Assembly: GCA_019059635.1 (NCBI GenBank)
Contig: JAGVRJ010000001.1
Location: 1,488,001-1,552,000 of the forward strand
Source: Proales similis
Lineage: Eukaryota; Rotifera; Eurotatoria; Ploima; Proalidae
Direction of reading: 5' to 3'
DNA: 64,000 nt
Positions 31,583 through 42,300 of the stretch are shown here, piece after piece. The translations under genes were made by a program, and so were the position numbers. The notes below the pieces were generated by a model. The model searched no databases. It had not been told where the DNA came from and saw only the letters and a list, made by a program, of their open reading frames with translations. How positions within the stretch are numbered: the stretch's first letter is position 1; the number at the start of each line of letters is the position of its first letter.

Positions 31583-33016
31583 ATGAGTTCGTTGAGCACG
31601 GGCACGGCAGCACTGAGTGCAGCCAGCCGTCTGGATTTGGTTCGGTCGAGGAAGCTCGGCGTCCTCTGCATTGGATGCTGCATTCTCGGCCTGGGATCGG
31701 CCAGCCTCTCGGTCTATTTGCTGTACAAATTCTGGCGAATTAGGAGAAAACTGCGCCAGCTGAGCGAGAACATGGAGACGCTCGCCATTCGGCTCGAGCT
31801 GGTCGACGACATGACCGACGGCCTTGATCTGGTCGCGCAGGCCTCACCGTCTCACAAACGCTCGAGTAGACGCCAAGTGTTCGAACAAGTGGCTCAGCAG
31901 CAGCAGCCGTCCATGGTCAAATCCAGTCTAAAGCGGAATAAGAGCGACCTGAAAAAGTGCGTTTCATTCGAGTCCGATCTGGATTCGAAATTCGAAACGC
32001 CGAGCACCTCGCCAGAGAGAAGGGTCGAAGACGATAACCGGTCGTTGGACGAGCTCGCTTCTCTTCCCGTCACTTCATTGTACGAACTATGCGAGCAGCG
32101 GCAGCTGGACTACGAGCAAGTAAGTGCAGCCGAGCAGTTCGAGCTGTGAGTTTGACACTGATGAGCAGAGCGTGCCAAGAACCGAGCAGACTTGAGCAAG
32201 AGCATTGCCTACGTGAAAGCGCTCTACATGCTCGGCGAGAAGGAGAACGACATTGAAAGTAAGAAGAGCGTTCAGCTGCGGGCGCATTCCGTTGCTCAAG
32301 ATTGCCTGCGCATTCACTCGAGCACTTATCTCGCGCACAAATGGTAATCCGTCGCCATTGGTCGGTCGTCGTCGCCCGCATTGATCATTTCGCTCGATAG
32401 GTTCGCAATCGCCACAGGCCGAGCAGTCGACTATTTGGGCATAAACGAAAAAGTAAAACTCGGCTTCGAATTCAAACAGCATCTGGACCAAGCGATCGAG
32501 CTCAACTCGAGCGATTATCTTTTGTATTATCTGCGAGGCCGCTGGCTGTTCAAAGTAAGCCGCTGCGTCTCACCTTGTCACACAAGAGCTTTCAACGCGA
32601 GGCGAGCGAAGATGTGCAACCTGAGCTGGGCAGAAAAGTACGGAATTCGAATTGTGTTCGGCAAAGTGCCAGACGTGACCGTGGAGGACGCGATGCGCGA
32701 CTTTGTCAAAGTCGAAGAGCTCAACGGACAAAAGTCAAAAGGCAATCTGCTTCACCTCGCCAAGGTGAGTTAGATCTCGACTGGCAAGACAAGTTCAAAG
32801 TATTCTAAAGCGTCCTGACACTAAAGTGTCTGCTCACCAAGCGACAAGAAGCCCAAGCGCTGCAGTACTTGAAAGTGGCGCAAAGCTTGCCCACTCGCAC
32901 GCCAGAGGTAAATACCAGCCGTCAAGTATTGTCCACTTCAGAATCCTAATCGGCTTTTATAAAAGCACGAGCTCAACAATCAAGAGATAGTTGCGTTGAT
33001 CAAAAAGTTTAGTTAA
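31583..33016 (+). CDS. RMDN3/PTPIP51-like TPR protein
   Basis: The regulator of microtubule dynamics family; RMDN3 tethers mitochondria to the ER and binds lipid in its TPR domain. The start ATG at 31583 gives a short Ser-rich lead and one membrane segment (LGVLCIGCCILGLGSASLSVYLLYKFW), then a coiled coil and a Ser-rich linker with an acidic CVSFESDLDS motif. The TPR part, after a 51-nt intron from 32121, includes LSKSIAYVKALYML, STYLAHKWFAIATGRAVDYLG, LDQAIELNSSDYLLYYLRGRWLF, LSWAEKYGIRIVFGKVPD and GNLLHLAKCLL. The HKW...IELN...W pattern is family-typical. Six or seven exons; TAA at 33014-33016. Membrane placement suggests RMDN3 or RMDN2 rather than RMDN1. Confidence 0.82.
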
Positions 33017-33154
33017 GCATCAAGACAGACGAGGCGAAGAATAGATTGAACTGTTTCGATTGACAAGCGCATCAAGCAGAAACGCTCAAATTCCACGAAA
33101 TAAAATTGCCCAGACAAATTATGCCAATAAAAAAAGAAAAAGACAGTCTAGAAT

Positions 33155-33950
33155 TCAAACGGCTTTCATTTGAATCACTTTTACTTTGGGCGCGTCTTCT
33201 GGCACCGGCTTGGGCACCATGCCTCTTATGTGAAAGTCGAAGTTGAGAAGGTCACGGTCGGCAAAGAGATTTCGATCTTGCCAAGCGAATATCGACTTGC
33301 CTTCCAACGCATATCGCTGCACGTCAAGCTCGTTCAACTCGGCCACGTACTTGGGCCCCTTGATGTCTTGTCTGGGCAGGTCGGCCTGCAGCGAGCTGAT
33401 TTTCATCGAGCTTCCAATGTGCTTGTCCGATCTGTCCGTGCAACACAACAAAGAGAGAGAGAGAGTTTGGTTTGAAGGAAAGGAGAGCAGATTGAACGAG
33501 TAATTACCGATAGAACCGTTCGGCCGGGTCCAACTTGTCTCGTTGGTCGTTCTCTTCCAAAAGCTGGTCGACTTGTTTGAGAGCTCGCTGCAAGAGCCGG
33601 CGGCTGCTGCGCACTTTACGAATGTCTTTTTTCACTTGGTCGATTTGCTCACGTCTGCTCAAGTAAGAAGGCGGATGGTTTTCGCACAAGGTCAAAATCG
33701 ACTCGAGTCGCTGCTGACTTGCCGCCGGGCAGCACTGAGCACACCAGCTGCTGCAATAGTGCGAACTTGAGTCGATTGAGTCGTCGACGGCCGGGCAGTG
33801 GGAGCTGCGCTTGCGCGCCTCGAACGCCGAATCGTCCAGAGTGGCATCGCTGGTCGAAAAGTGATGAAACGGATAACAGTGGTAAAACTCGTCTAGGTCT
33901 CTTATGCTGTGGGGCTTTAGAAACGGCTGCGAGTTGCCAAGGCGAGACAT
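33155..33950 (-). CDS. Unrecognised 239-residue protein
   Basis: Not recognised. The ATG is at 33950; exons 33950-33508 and 33431-33155 flank a 76-nt intron in phase 2. The N-terminal half is Ser/His/Cys-rich (YHCYPFHHF, HYCSSWCAQCC). A charged coiled-coil stretch follows (residues about 95-145, with RREQIDQVKKDIRKV and LQRALKQVDQLLEE). The C-terminal part is compact and better ordered: DIKGPKYVAELNELD, SIFAWQDRN and FHIRGMVPKPVPED. No signal peptide or membrane span. The Cys cluster could bind metal, but no known finger pattern fits. It ends 138 nt from the convergent RMDN3-like gene. Confidence 0.6.
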
Positions 33951-34318
33951 TTTCTCAGGCCAGCTGCCAGTCGTTTGGTCTATCAGTTCTGTCTATCTGC
34001 TCGTGTCTCGACTTGTCTACTTGCTCAATGCTTTTATAAAGTTAGTTGGTGTCGGACTGTTGCCATGGCAACAATTAGGAATACGCAACAAAATGAATAT
34101 ATTGCCAAACAAAGCTTTATTTAGATTGGAAAAATATTCTTGGCTCTCGAATAGGAAATAATTTAAAGAGAATCGTTGATTTTAACGGCCATCAAAAACA
34201 AGAAGCTCAATGTGAAGAAGAATGAGCAAAAAGAAGATAAACTAATCGACGCACGAGAGCTGAGGCAGATCTGGCGGCTGATTTGAATATATTTACAAGA
34301 AGAAGGCTGGGACAGCTA
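33951..34318. other. Spacer between two minus-strand genes
   Basis: Holds the promoter of the 239-residue protein gene and the 3' end of the FERM gene; AATAAATTT-like signals are absent, but AT-rich runs lie near 34085-34200. No exon recognised. Confidence 0.35.
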
Positions 34319-37289
34319 CTAGATGCTTCCGTCTCTCTTCAGCTTGCGCTTTAGACTCTCCTGGCGAAGCGATTGAATGAGAGTGGAGTCACTGCAGAGC
34401 GCGGTGAGAAGCGGCAGAGACATGCTGGCCGCCTTGTCGCGTATAGCCTGCAGACTCTCCACGGTGAGTTGGATCTTTCGGTCCGTTCTCTCCTCGTCCT
34501 GCTCTTGGTCGTCGGTGCTGATCTCGATCATGTCGATGTCAACATCCTGCTCGCCGCCGCTTATTCTTTTGCCCAAATTCAATTGCCGCATCTTGTCCAA
34601 GCTGGCGGCCAACACAGTCTGCTGCTCATGTTCGTGTTCTCTCGAATGCTTCATCTAACAAGTGTTGTTGACCATGAGCTTGTAGATTGAAATTGTCAAG
34701 CGACTCACCAAGTTTCTCATCGACTCTTCATAAGAGGGCGGCTTCCTCTGCTTGGTGTAGGCCGGCAGCTGACTCTGGCCAAATCGAGTGCTCGAGTACG
34801 GGCTAACTGTTTTCAGTTCGTTTTTGAATTTTTTCCGCCAAATGGGCGCCAGCTCGTCGAACGAATCGCTCGGGTCGCTCGCTTCCTCGAAACTGCTCTC
34901 ACTGAACGCGTTGCTCGACGACGATTGAGACGGGCCGAGCAGTTGGCTTATGCTGTTGGCTGTCGCCGCCGCGTTCGACTGCTTGTATGCCTGGATTATT
35001 TGCGCGTAGAGTGTCTGGTCCATGATGGGCTTTAGCTCGCTCCACTGGTCCTCGTCCGACGGGTCAAGAAGAAGCGCCGAGTTCACTGTTTCTGTATGTC
35101 GCTGGTCGCTCTCCTGGTCGCCCTCCTGATCTCTTTTTTGCTCGTCTTCTCTGCACTGATCGTAGCCGGCTGTGATCACGCTCTTGTTGGCCGCGTTGTC
35201 TATCAGCTTGCCTTTAAAAATTGAATTATTTAATCTCAGTCAAAGTCGAAGAATTTAAATTTTGTTGATTGTTGTTTTCGCTTTGCTTGTGAAAGGCATT
35301 TAACTGCGTGTCAAACTGACAAGCGCACATTGACAATAGCAGGGAAGGAGTGAGCAAGCAAGCAGGCGAACAGATGAATGTGAGCCAACAGTGAGTGAAC
35401 GAGACCAAGCAGAGGCAGTGAGGGACGAGTCGATAGTAAGAATGCAAGCGGAAAAATTCCTCAAATTTTTCTCCGCCTTGCCCGATTAACTTTGCCTAAT
35501 TGGCGAACATTGGCCCCAGTATGAAGTAATCATGTTTGAATGCGTCAAATTCATAATAAACATTTGCCGCTTGAGCGCACTTACGTTCGGGCGCGAATGT
35601 GCTCGACTCGCTCTGCTGTTTGATGTTCACTTCGCGCTCTTCGAAATGTTCAACTCGTTCGGCTGCCGAGCAGAGCATGTCCCTCTCGAACGACTCGTTT
35701 ACTTTAAATAGCCACATAAATGGCCGCGTCTTGAGCGCACTTGTGATCAGAGACGGCGAGCGATTACTTACCGAACTCGGCCAGGCGTCTGTGTGCCGCG
35801 AGCCGTGCGAACGTGTTCATGTGAAACTCGTGCGCCAGCCGGCTCAGCTCGAGGAGATATTTGCTAAATTTCTCGTCGATTGTGTAATAGACGTACTTGC
35901 GCCGCTTTGACTCGGCCAGGCTCATGTGAACCTCAAACCGTTTTTTCTGTCCGAATTAAATCTGACCGTCTGATTGGATGAGAGTGACTGACGCTGCGCT
36001 TACCTCTGCGTTTAGCTTGCAAACCGACGTCCAGTCGAATGTGGATATGAGACTTAGATCGGCGTGCGGCGTCTTTCTCTCAAACACCAGAATGCCGTGC
36101 GGTCCGATGCCCAGCGTCAGAGTGCCCGGCATTTCCTCTTTGTTCTTGAACACGCCGTACAGATGAACGTTGAACGCCAGCTCGGCGTTGGACACCTCCG
36201 CGCAGAATATGTCGCGCGCCGTCGTTCTCTTCAGCAGACTCTTTTCTTCGTGCAGGCGAGCTGCGTTCGAGTAGATGAACTCGACGCCATGACGTTCGAT
36301 AAGCTTTAGAGCCGCATGGGATGAGAGAACATAGTCAGAATGAATGAGTGATTCTCGTCTATGAGATTTGGCCTACCCGTGGCGGAAAGAACATTTGAGG
36401 CTCGAAGTAGCGTCCGGCGTGTATGAGCGGATCGTAGACACCAAAGTCGGCCATCAAGCACAAGGCCGACAGAGTGAAGCACTGCTCGTCGCTCATCGCG
36501 TGCCGCATGTTCAAATAGTTGTAGCGCAGCTGTAAGTAGTACCAGTGGCGAGTTCGCTCCTCGCTCAAGTGGAGCGGATCGCTCACGTACTGTTTGACCA
36601 TAAAATGGAGACAGAGGCGAATTATCTAGACAACACCAAGGGCGTGAGTGAGATCAGCTGGGCGTGTGTGGTGGGCGAGTTTACATTTGGACATTGGCAA
36701 ACGCCACTCATTGCGGCATTGCCGCGTACTCGATGAAAGGGCGAGCCACAGCCGCTTGTGTTGAGCGTGTTTACGTAAACTTGTCCGTCGTCCAGTTTGA
36801 AGCAGTCGATCAGATTTGAGTTTAGACTGCTCGCAAGTCTCGAGTCGAGCGAGTCGGCTCCGTGTCGGCCAATTAGAATCGGCCGCGAGCATTCCTTCTG
36901 CATCAGCTTGCCGACTTTTTCGTCGCCTCTTAGGAAATGAAATTCGTCGCCTTTTTTAGTTGAAGGGCGGCGGTGTTGAATCTGCATCTCCAACTGCATC
37001 TCACTTGAGCCAAACTTACGTTTCTTCAAGGCCAGGCCGAATATGTCGAATTCTTTTAGCTCGAGCGTATCGCACACAAGACGAAAGAGCGCGTCCACTG
37101 ACTGCTTTAGCTAGCCATTGTGCGTGCCTCGTTAGAATGGTCCAGAATTGAAGGCAAATGACAGCTTACGTCCACTTGGATTTCGAGCCGCGTCGAGTCG
37201 AGCAGCATGATTGAGACGCGCGTCTCATTGGCCAGCTCTGGCCGGCGCCTCGACTGCGCCAGACTGCACGCTCTGCACTTGTCCAACAT
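34319..37289 (-). CDS. FRMD6/Expanded-like FERM-domain protein
   Basis: A membrane-cortex scaffold; FRMD6 (Willin) and Drosophila Expanded act upstream in Hippo signalling. The ATG at 37289 is the first in frame. FERM F1: VSIMLLDSTRLEIQVD then SVDALFRLVCDTLELKEFDIFGLAL. F2: YVSDPLHLSEERTRHWYYLQLRYNYL, SALCLMADFG and GRYFEPQMFFPPR. F3: VHLYGVFKNKEEMPGTLTLGIGPHGI, STFDWTSVCKLN, KRRKYVYYTIDEKF and LSRLAHEFHMN. The C-terminal region is disordered, with one PPxY motif (RKPPSYEES) that could bind WW domains such as Yorkie/YAP, and ends with a helical SLPLLTALCSDSTL. About ten exons with 50-80-nt introns, except one of about 260 nt before 35760-35500. FRMD6 versus Expanded cannot be settled. Confidence 0.75.
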
Positions 37290-38311
37290 GTTCTGCTGAT
37301 TGAGTGGCGCCGATTCGTCCAATAACTATGAACCTGCTCGATTGGCGATTAAAATTGTCTAAAATTGAACACAGCGTCGAGTCGAATTGAGTTTCGGGCC
37401 AGAGACAGCAGAGAAAGAGAGAGAGAGAGCTGGCTTGGGTCTGCTGGCGACCTGAAATATGGACGACAACAAACGCGACTAAACGCATTCCAGTCATTTT
37501 TACTTCTACAGCTTCGATGCGCAATTTACTGATTAACAAGCCGCAGCATGCACATGGCCATGTTTGCTTAACTTATTACTCCGTTTGATTAGCTATTCTG
37601 GCCGGCCGATTGGCCAGAGTATTTGCGTTTGAATTCCGAACAATGCAGGCTCGTCACTGTGTGGTGCCTGCGTGTTTGTGTGCTTCGCTCTCTGGTGTTG
37701 GCTGTTTATCTGCAGCGCGCATTGTTTAGATTCAAAGCGAAATACCAGCCGACGAGAAGCATTGTCACAGGCCGAGACGAAGATGCGGAGAGAAAAATTT
37801 AAGATAAAATGGAATGTTGACGCTCGCACACATTAGCGCAGATTGGGCGCCAGACTCACTGTGGCCATGTGAAGAGCCGCTATTCAGCCAACTGTTAATT
37901 TCGATTGCGTCTTGGAACGAGGCAATATCGGCGGGAGCAAAGAAGAAGAGCGTCGACGCGAATAAAAGGGCGTGAGAAGGAAATGAAAGTGATTGAGAAA
38001 ATTGAGTGTTTAAGAAGACAAAAAGAGGCAGAGAGAGAGAGAGAGCGTTGAGTCCAAGGCTAGCAAAAGGGAACGTGACACCTCTCTGCTGACCTTGTTT
38101 ACGCGCGCGCGCGTGCGTCGTTTTGATTGTAATCTTGTTCATCCTAGTCGTCATTATGGCCAATTAAATATTTAACTTCTCATGCCTCTTCAATCCGTGG
38201 TTATCTCATCGCCAATATTTGCTCGCTCTGTTTGCGCTGCCGTGCAATTATTGTTCATTTGTATCCGCCCGTGTGATCACTGGCGCCCCACTCACACACA
38301 CAATTGCGATC

Positions 38312-38351
<40 letters not shown>

Positions 38352-39092
38352 CCAAGTGGGATGGTCGCTGGGTTTGAATTTAGACAAAGGCGATCAGAAT
38401 GGCAACTCGCTGCCCGGCCAGGACTGTAATAATCCAATTTGGACGCGTTCTATTTGAGCTCTCGATTGTACGCGATTAGGGTAAACATTCGCGCCGATCG
38501 AATGCAGGTCAGATTGACATTGGAGCCGAGCGCGGCTATTAAGCCAAAAAACAACCAATTCAGATCTTTTGGTTCGTGGCCGAACAACGAGCTCGTCCAA
38601 TCCTCGCTCCCACAAAATAATCCAGAAGCGTTTCTCCTTCTTCGACCTTTTGCTCCGTCCAAAGCCACAATAACAAGCAGAGAGAGAGAGAGAAAGAGAG
38701 GCGCGCCACACATTCTGCCTGTCAGACTCTGGTTGTTATTCGACTCGATGGCTTATTATCAGGGGACAATTAATCGAATACGTGGATTAGCTCGTCTTGT
38801 CTTTTGTTTTTGGGCTCGAAAGGTCTTGGGGCCTTTCCACTGGGCCCTGCTCTCTTTGCACCTCGATTACTCGGTAATGACTGGACGGCCGCTTGAGACT
38901 TGGCCTGCGCGATACGTGTCGCCCACTTGATAAACACTGATATTTTATTAAATTGAATAGCCAACGAAGGTTTGAATAGCCAATCAACAAGAAAAATTGT
39001 CACACAGTCTGGCCGAACCTAATTGAAGAGGTGTTTAGGTTTGAATATGCAAATGACGAGCGCATTGATCGCAGTGCCCACGCAGCTCCAAC
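37290..39092. other. 1.8-kb gap with a GT microsatellite
   Basis: Upstream of the FERM gene and downstream of NHP2. Contains a (GT)n tract of about 18 units at 38314-38350, GA tracts near 37408-37428, 38032-38045 and 38680-38695, and alternating CG at 38101-38112. Open frames here overlap these repeats and match nothing I know. A 5' exon of the FERM gene may lie here. Confidence 0.45.
38314..38350. repeat. (GT)n microsatellite
   Basis: About 18 uninterrupted GT dinucleotides; the longest simple repeat in the window. Confidence 0.95.
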
Positions 39093-39246
39093 CGACGACG
39101 AGAGCGAGACGAGATTGGAGCAATGGGAGCCCGAAGCAAAATAGCTTGTTTGTTTCTCAGAATTTTATTCTCTTCAAATGAACTTGAGGCAGACAATCAA
39201 AGCTCGAGAGGCATTGCCTTGACCGTCTCGTAGCACTTTTCATATA
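39093..39246 (-). pseudogene. Detached copy of the NHP2 terminal exon
   Basis: The downstream unit of the tandem duplication repeats the coding end (YEKCYETVKAMPLEL) and poly(A) region of NHP2 without the rest of the exon. It has no acceptor of its own and cannot encode a protein, but gives a second poly(A) signal. Confidence 0.8.
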
Positions 39247-39400
39247 CGACGACGAGAGCGAGACGAGATTGGAGCAATGGGAGCCCGAAGCAAAATAGCT
39301 TGTTTGTTTCTCAGAATTTTATTCTCTTCAAATGAACTTGAGGCAGACAATCAAAGCTCGAGAGGCATTGCCTTGACCGTCTCGTAGCACTTTTCATATA
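39093..39400. repeat. Exact 154-bp tandem duplication covering the NHP2 3' end
   Basis: Bases 39093-39246 and 39247-39400 are identical over 154 bp. On the minus strand the unit holds the last 16 or so codons of NHP2, its stop, the 3' UTR with an AATAAA signal, and downstream sequence. The copy at 39247-39400 is joined to the gene; the copy at 39093-39246 is a detached remnant. Zero mismatches mean a very recent event or an assembly error. Confidence 0.93.
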
Positions 39401-39915
39401 CACTTTGGTAGTCGTCCTTGGGCTTGATCATGACCACACAGGCGGACTTTTTAGAGCCCATCGCGTGGCCCAGGTCGAGCTTGGACGGCACGAAGCAGTA
39501 GGGAATATTTGCTTCTTCGCAAACCAGCGGCATGTGGCTATAGGTGTCAATGGGAAAGACGTCTCCGGCGAACACCACCAGCCTTGAAGCGAACGCAATC
39601 AAATCAAGCGAGTCCCAACGAGCACAGCGACGGGCTGCCAGCTTACCCCTTCTCTCCTCGTCTGATGTGCTTTTGAACTTCCTTCAGACCCTGACGAACG
39701 AATGTCTTGTGCGGAGACGCTTTAGAACCGCTCGGTTAAAAAAGACACACAGACGCTTTGCGAGGCAGCAACTCACCTTTCTTGACGCACTTGAGCAGAC
39801 GTTTGGTGAGCTTTTTGCCCGCGATAGGACGAGCGATGCCGTTCAAGTAGCGCAGCTTCTCGTCGTAGTCGTCCACTTCCTGATCGAGCATCTCGTTTTC
39901 GTTCTCCTCAACCAT
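39351..39915 (-). CDS. NHP2: NHP2, H/ACA snoRNP L7Ae-family protein
   Basis: A core protein of box H/ACA snoRNPs and telomerase, acting in the nucleolus and Cajal bodies. The ATG at 39915 opens exon 1 (acidic start, then YLNGIARPIAGKKLTKRLLKCVKK). Exon 2 has HKTFVRQGLKEVQKHIRRGEKG, and exon 3 has LVVFAGDVFPIDTYSHMPLVCE, NIPYCFVPSKLDLGHAMGSKK and CVVMIKPKDDYQSVYEKCY. Introns are about 57 and 65 nt. About 147 residues, close to the usual 153. The gene's last 16 codons and 3' UTR lie in an exact tandem duplication. It follows the Tan-like gene by 234 nt on the same strand. Confidence 0.95.
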
Positions 39916-40148
39916 TCTCTCTTTTTTGTTCGTTTTCGTTTTTTTTTCTTTCTAGTTGCCGGTTTTTGCTCTCACTTCTCGTCTTTCTCGTCGATTTGTG
40001 CCCAAGCATGTGCTCGATTATGAGCTTCCGCCGCGTCCGCACGTTTGTCTTTGTCCGAGAGCAAAATGCAAAACCAATACGCGTTTCCCGCCCGACCGTT
40101 CGTCCAAGTTCTCACGAAGAATCGAGTTTATTTCCAAGCTAGAACTAC

Positions 40149-41912
40149 TCACAAAGGCCTCGAAACAGAATCTTCGTAGAGATCAATCTCTAGGAAAGCT
40201 CGTTTCTTGGAGAATTCGCCCAAAAAAATAGACAATTTGCGTCTGCCAAGGTTAAAGAGCGCTAAGTCGAAGACGATCAGAAGTCGATCAAGAGAAAAAG
40301 GAAGAAGCGACCAACTCACCGGTGGCCACACACGAAATCTTCGACTCCACTTTGCACAGAGTGGGCGTTCGGTAGATCGGATACTCGGTGTCTGTTTGAT
40401 CGAACGCGATTGTCAAGAGATCTTCGATCGACTTGGGCTTGTCCATCTTGAGCGTCTGCGCCTGACGATGCTCTGAGCTGTGCACCGTGCACTGGTCGAT
40501 TTTGAGTCGCTCGAAGCTTTTATTGCAAACTGCAAAGTGCAAATTCAGAGCCGCTGCTTGGTCTCCTCTTACTGATTAAAGTGACAAAAGAACGCGTGCG
40601 GCTCGTCATCTTTTTCCTTGAACACGAACTTGGAGACGAGATTGGTGTGCTTTTGGCTGACGCTGGTCACAATTTCGTAGTTGAAGAGCCAAGCCGTTCT
40701 TTGGCCAGACACGTCCAGTTTGGCATCGACGAACTTGTTCCATTGGTCGCTTGGCTTCAGTTTGCACTCGTCGCGGCCGTAGTAGGCCACGTTCAAGCTA
40801 ATTTAAGGTCGAATTCACGCACAGCGGACAACTCGGCAAACTCGGCCTCTTACTTGAAGCCGAACGCCAGCGGCTCGAACAATATCTTCTCCTCGATCTC
40901 GTCAAGACTCTTGCACGAAAGTATGAGACGAGTGATGAGCTGGCGAGCTTTGGACTTTGGAATGAGAAGCAAATGAATGACGGCTGGATGGCGTCGACTT
41001 ACGATATTTGTTCAAGCTGATGCGCTTCGGCAGCAAGGCGTTCACAGTGAATATGAAGCCTGAAGAGTTGAAGCCGAACGCGTTGCCCGGCATATGGCCA
41101 GGATAGCAGAAGCAGGTGAACTCTTCGCTCGGCGATTTCAAGCCCCTTGTTCGTCGCCGTCGACCAATTGAACTGACCGGCAGATGAGCGAGTCGATCTT
41201 CTTACCCGTAGTCTGTGGAGCTGATCTCGCACGAAACAATGTAGCCGACCTGATAAACTGAATTGGACGCGTCCTCGTTGTGCAGCAAGAGCCGCTTCGT
41301 CAACAGACCTTTAGACTAGATTCTGCCTGACGATAGACGAGATTGGCTCCTACTTGGTGGGGATCCGAGATAGCCAGAGTGGAGCATTCCATCAGCGCTT
41401 CGACCTCTTGTTCGTTGTGCTCTGCGATTAGACAATCCGGATGCAGCATGTGCAACATCTCGCAGCGATAGTTCAGCGCCCAGATCTGAAAAATCAAGTC
41501 TGCTAGAGCGTCACTTGAAGCCGATTAGAGCCGATACCTTCTGCAGACTGACTCCGGCGCCGTTTGCGATGCCCTTCATCTCATCGGCGTACCAGGGATA
41601 GTTGGTTTGAATCAGAGTGTTGAATGTGGCCAGCATCTGCGATTGCGATCAATAAACTGTTTGCCAGTGGCGGCCTGCTCGAATGCTCACCTTCTGGCCT
41701 TTGCTGCTCTCCAAGAACGGCATGATCATTGTGTGCAATTCGTGATAGTCGCTGAGATACTTCTCAATTCGTGACTTGAACTCACAGCCCTGGCCAACCA
41801 GCAGAACCATTAAACGGCTTATCTGAGCCCGTGAGGACTGATGAGTTACCATCGCGTAGCCGACTTCATAGTGGCTACCGACGCAGTGTAAATGTGGCAA
41901 ACTGAATATCAT
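40149..41912 (-). CDS. Tan-like C45-family acyltransferase/hydrolase (Ntn fold)
   Basis: Related to Drosophila Tan (N-beta-alanyl-dopamine hydrolase) and fungal acyl-CoA:6-APA acyltransferase. These are made as one chain and cut themselves before a Cys that becomes the nucleophile. The ATG at 41912 gives HCVGSHYEVGYAM. Then YPWYADEMKGIANGAGVS, IWALNYRCE, MECSTLA (probable nucleophile), LLLHNEDASNSVYQVGYIV, CFCYPGHMPGNAFGFNSSGFIFTVNALLPKR, VNVAYYG-type strands, and a last exon with FNLGRRKLSIFLG. About eight exons with short introns. The residue before the candidate Cys is Glu, not the Gly cut in known members. Substrate unknown; beta-alanyl amines are one guess. Confidence 0.8.
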
Positions 41913-42300
41913 CTTTCCCGAATACTAACTTTCTCTCTCTCTCTCTCCTCCGTCGTTGTCTCTATCTTTCTCCGAGTCTGAAAGCAAAGAACAAAACGAG
42001 TAGAGTGCAATCGCCGACATAAAATTTTCCCCAGTGAACACCGCCAGATTGTCTAGAATAAGGCATATCACACAAAATCTAACAAATAACTGAGCGTCGC
42101 TTCGATTTTTTATTCAAACAGAAAGAAAGAAGAGCAATAGTGAAATGGCGATTATAAATAGAGAGCGACGCAGAAAGGGAAAGAGCGCAACAGAAAAGAG
42201 AGGCACAGACAGACAGTGAGAGCAGAGAGAGAAAGAGAGAGAGGAAAAGAGAGAGGGAGAATGAGAGAGAGAGAGAAACGACGACGAATAAAAAGGCAAG
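41913..42300. other. Spacer with GA/CT tracts
   Basis: CT repeats at 41933-41949 and GA-rich sequence at 42206-42276, between the UBE4A 3' end and the Tan-like start. No exon recognised. Confidence 0.45.

Noticed and set aside
38182-38930. Open frames across the 37.3-39.1 kb gap as genes
   Set aside because: They overlap microsatellites and low-complexity sequence, occur in conflicting frames on both strands and match no family.
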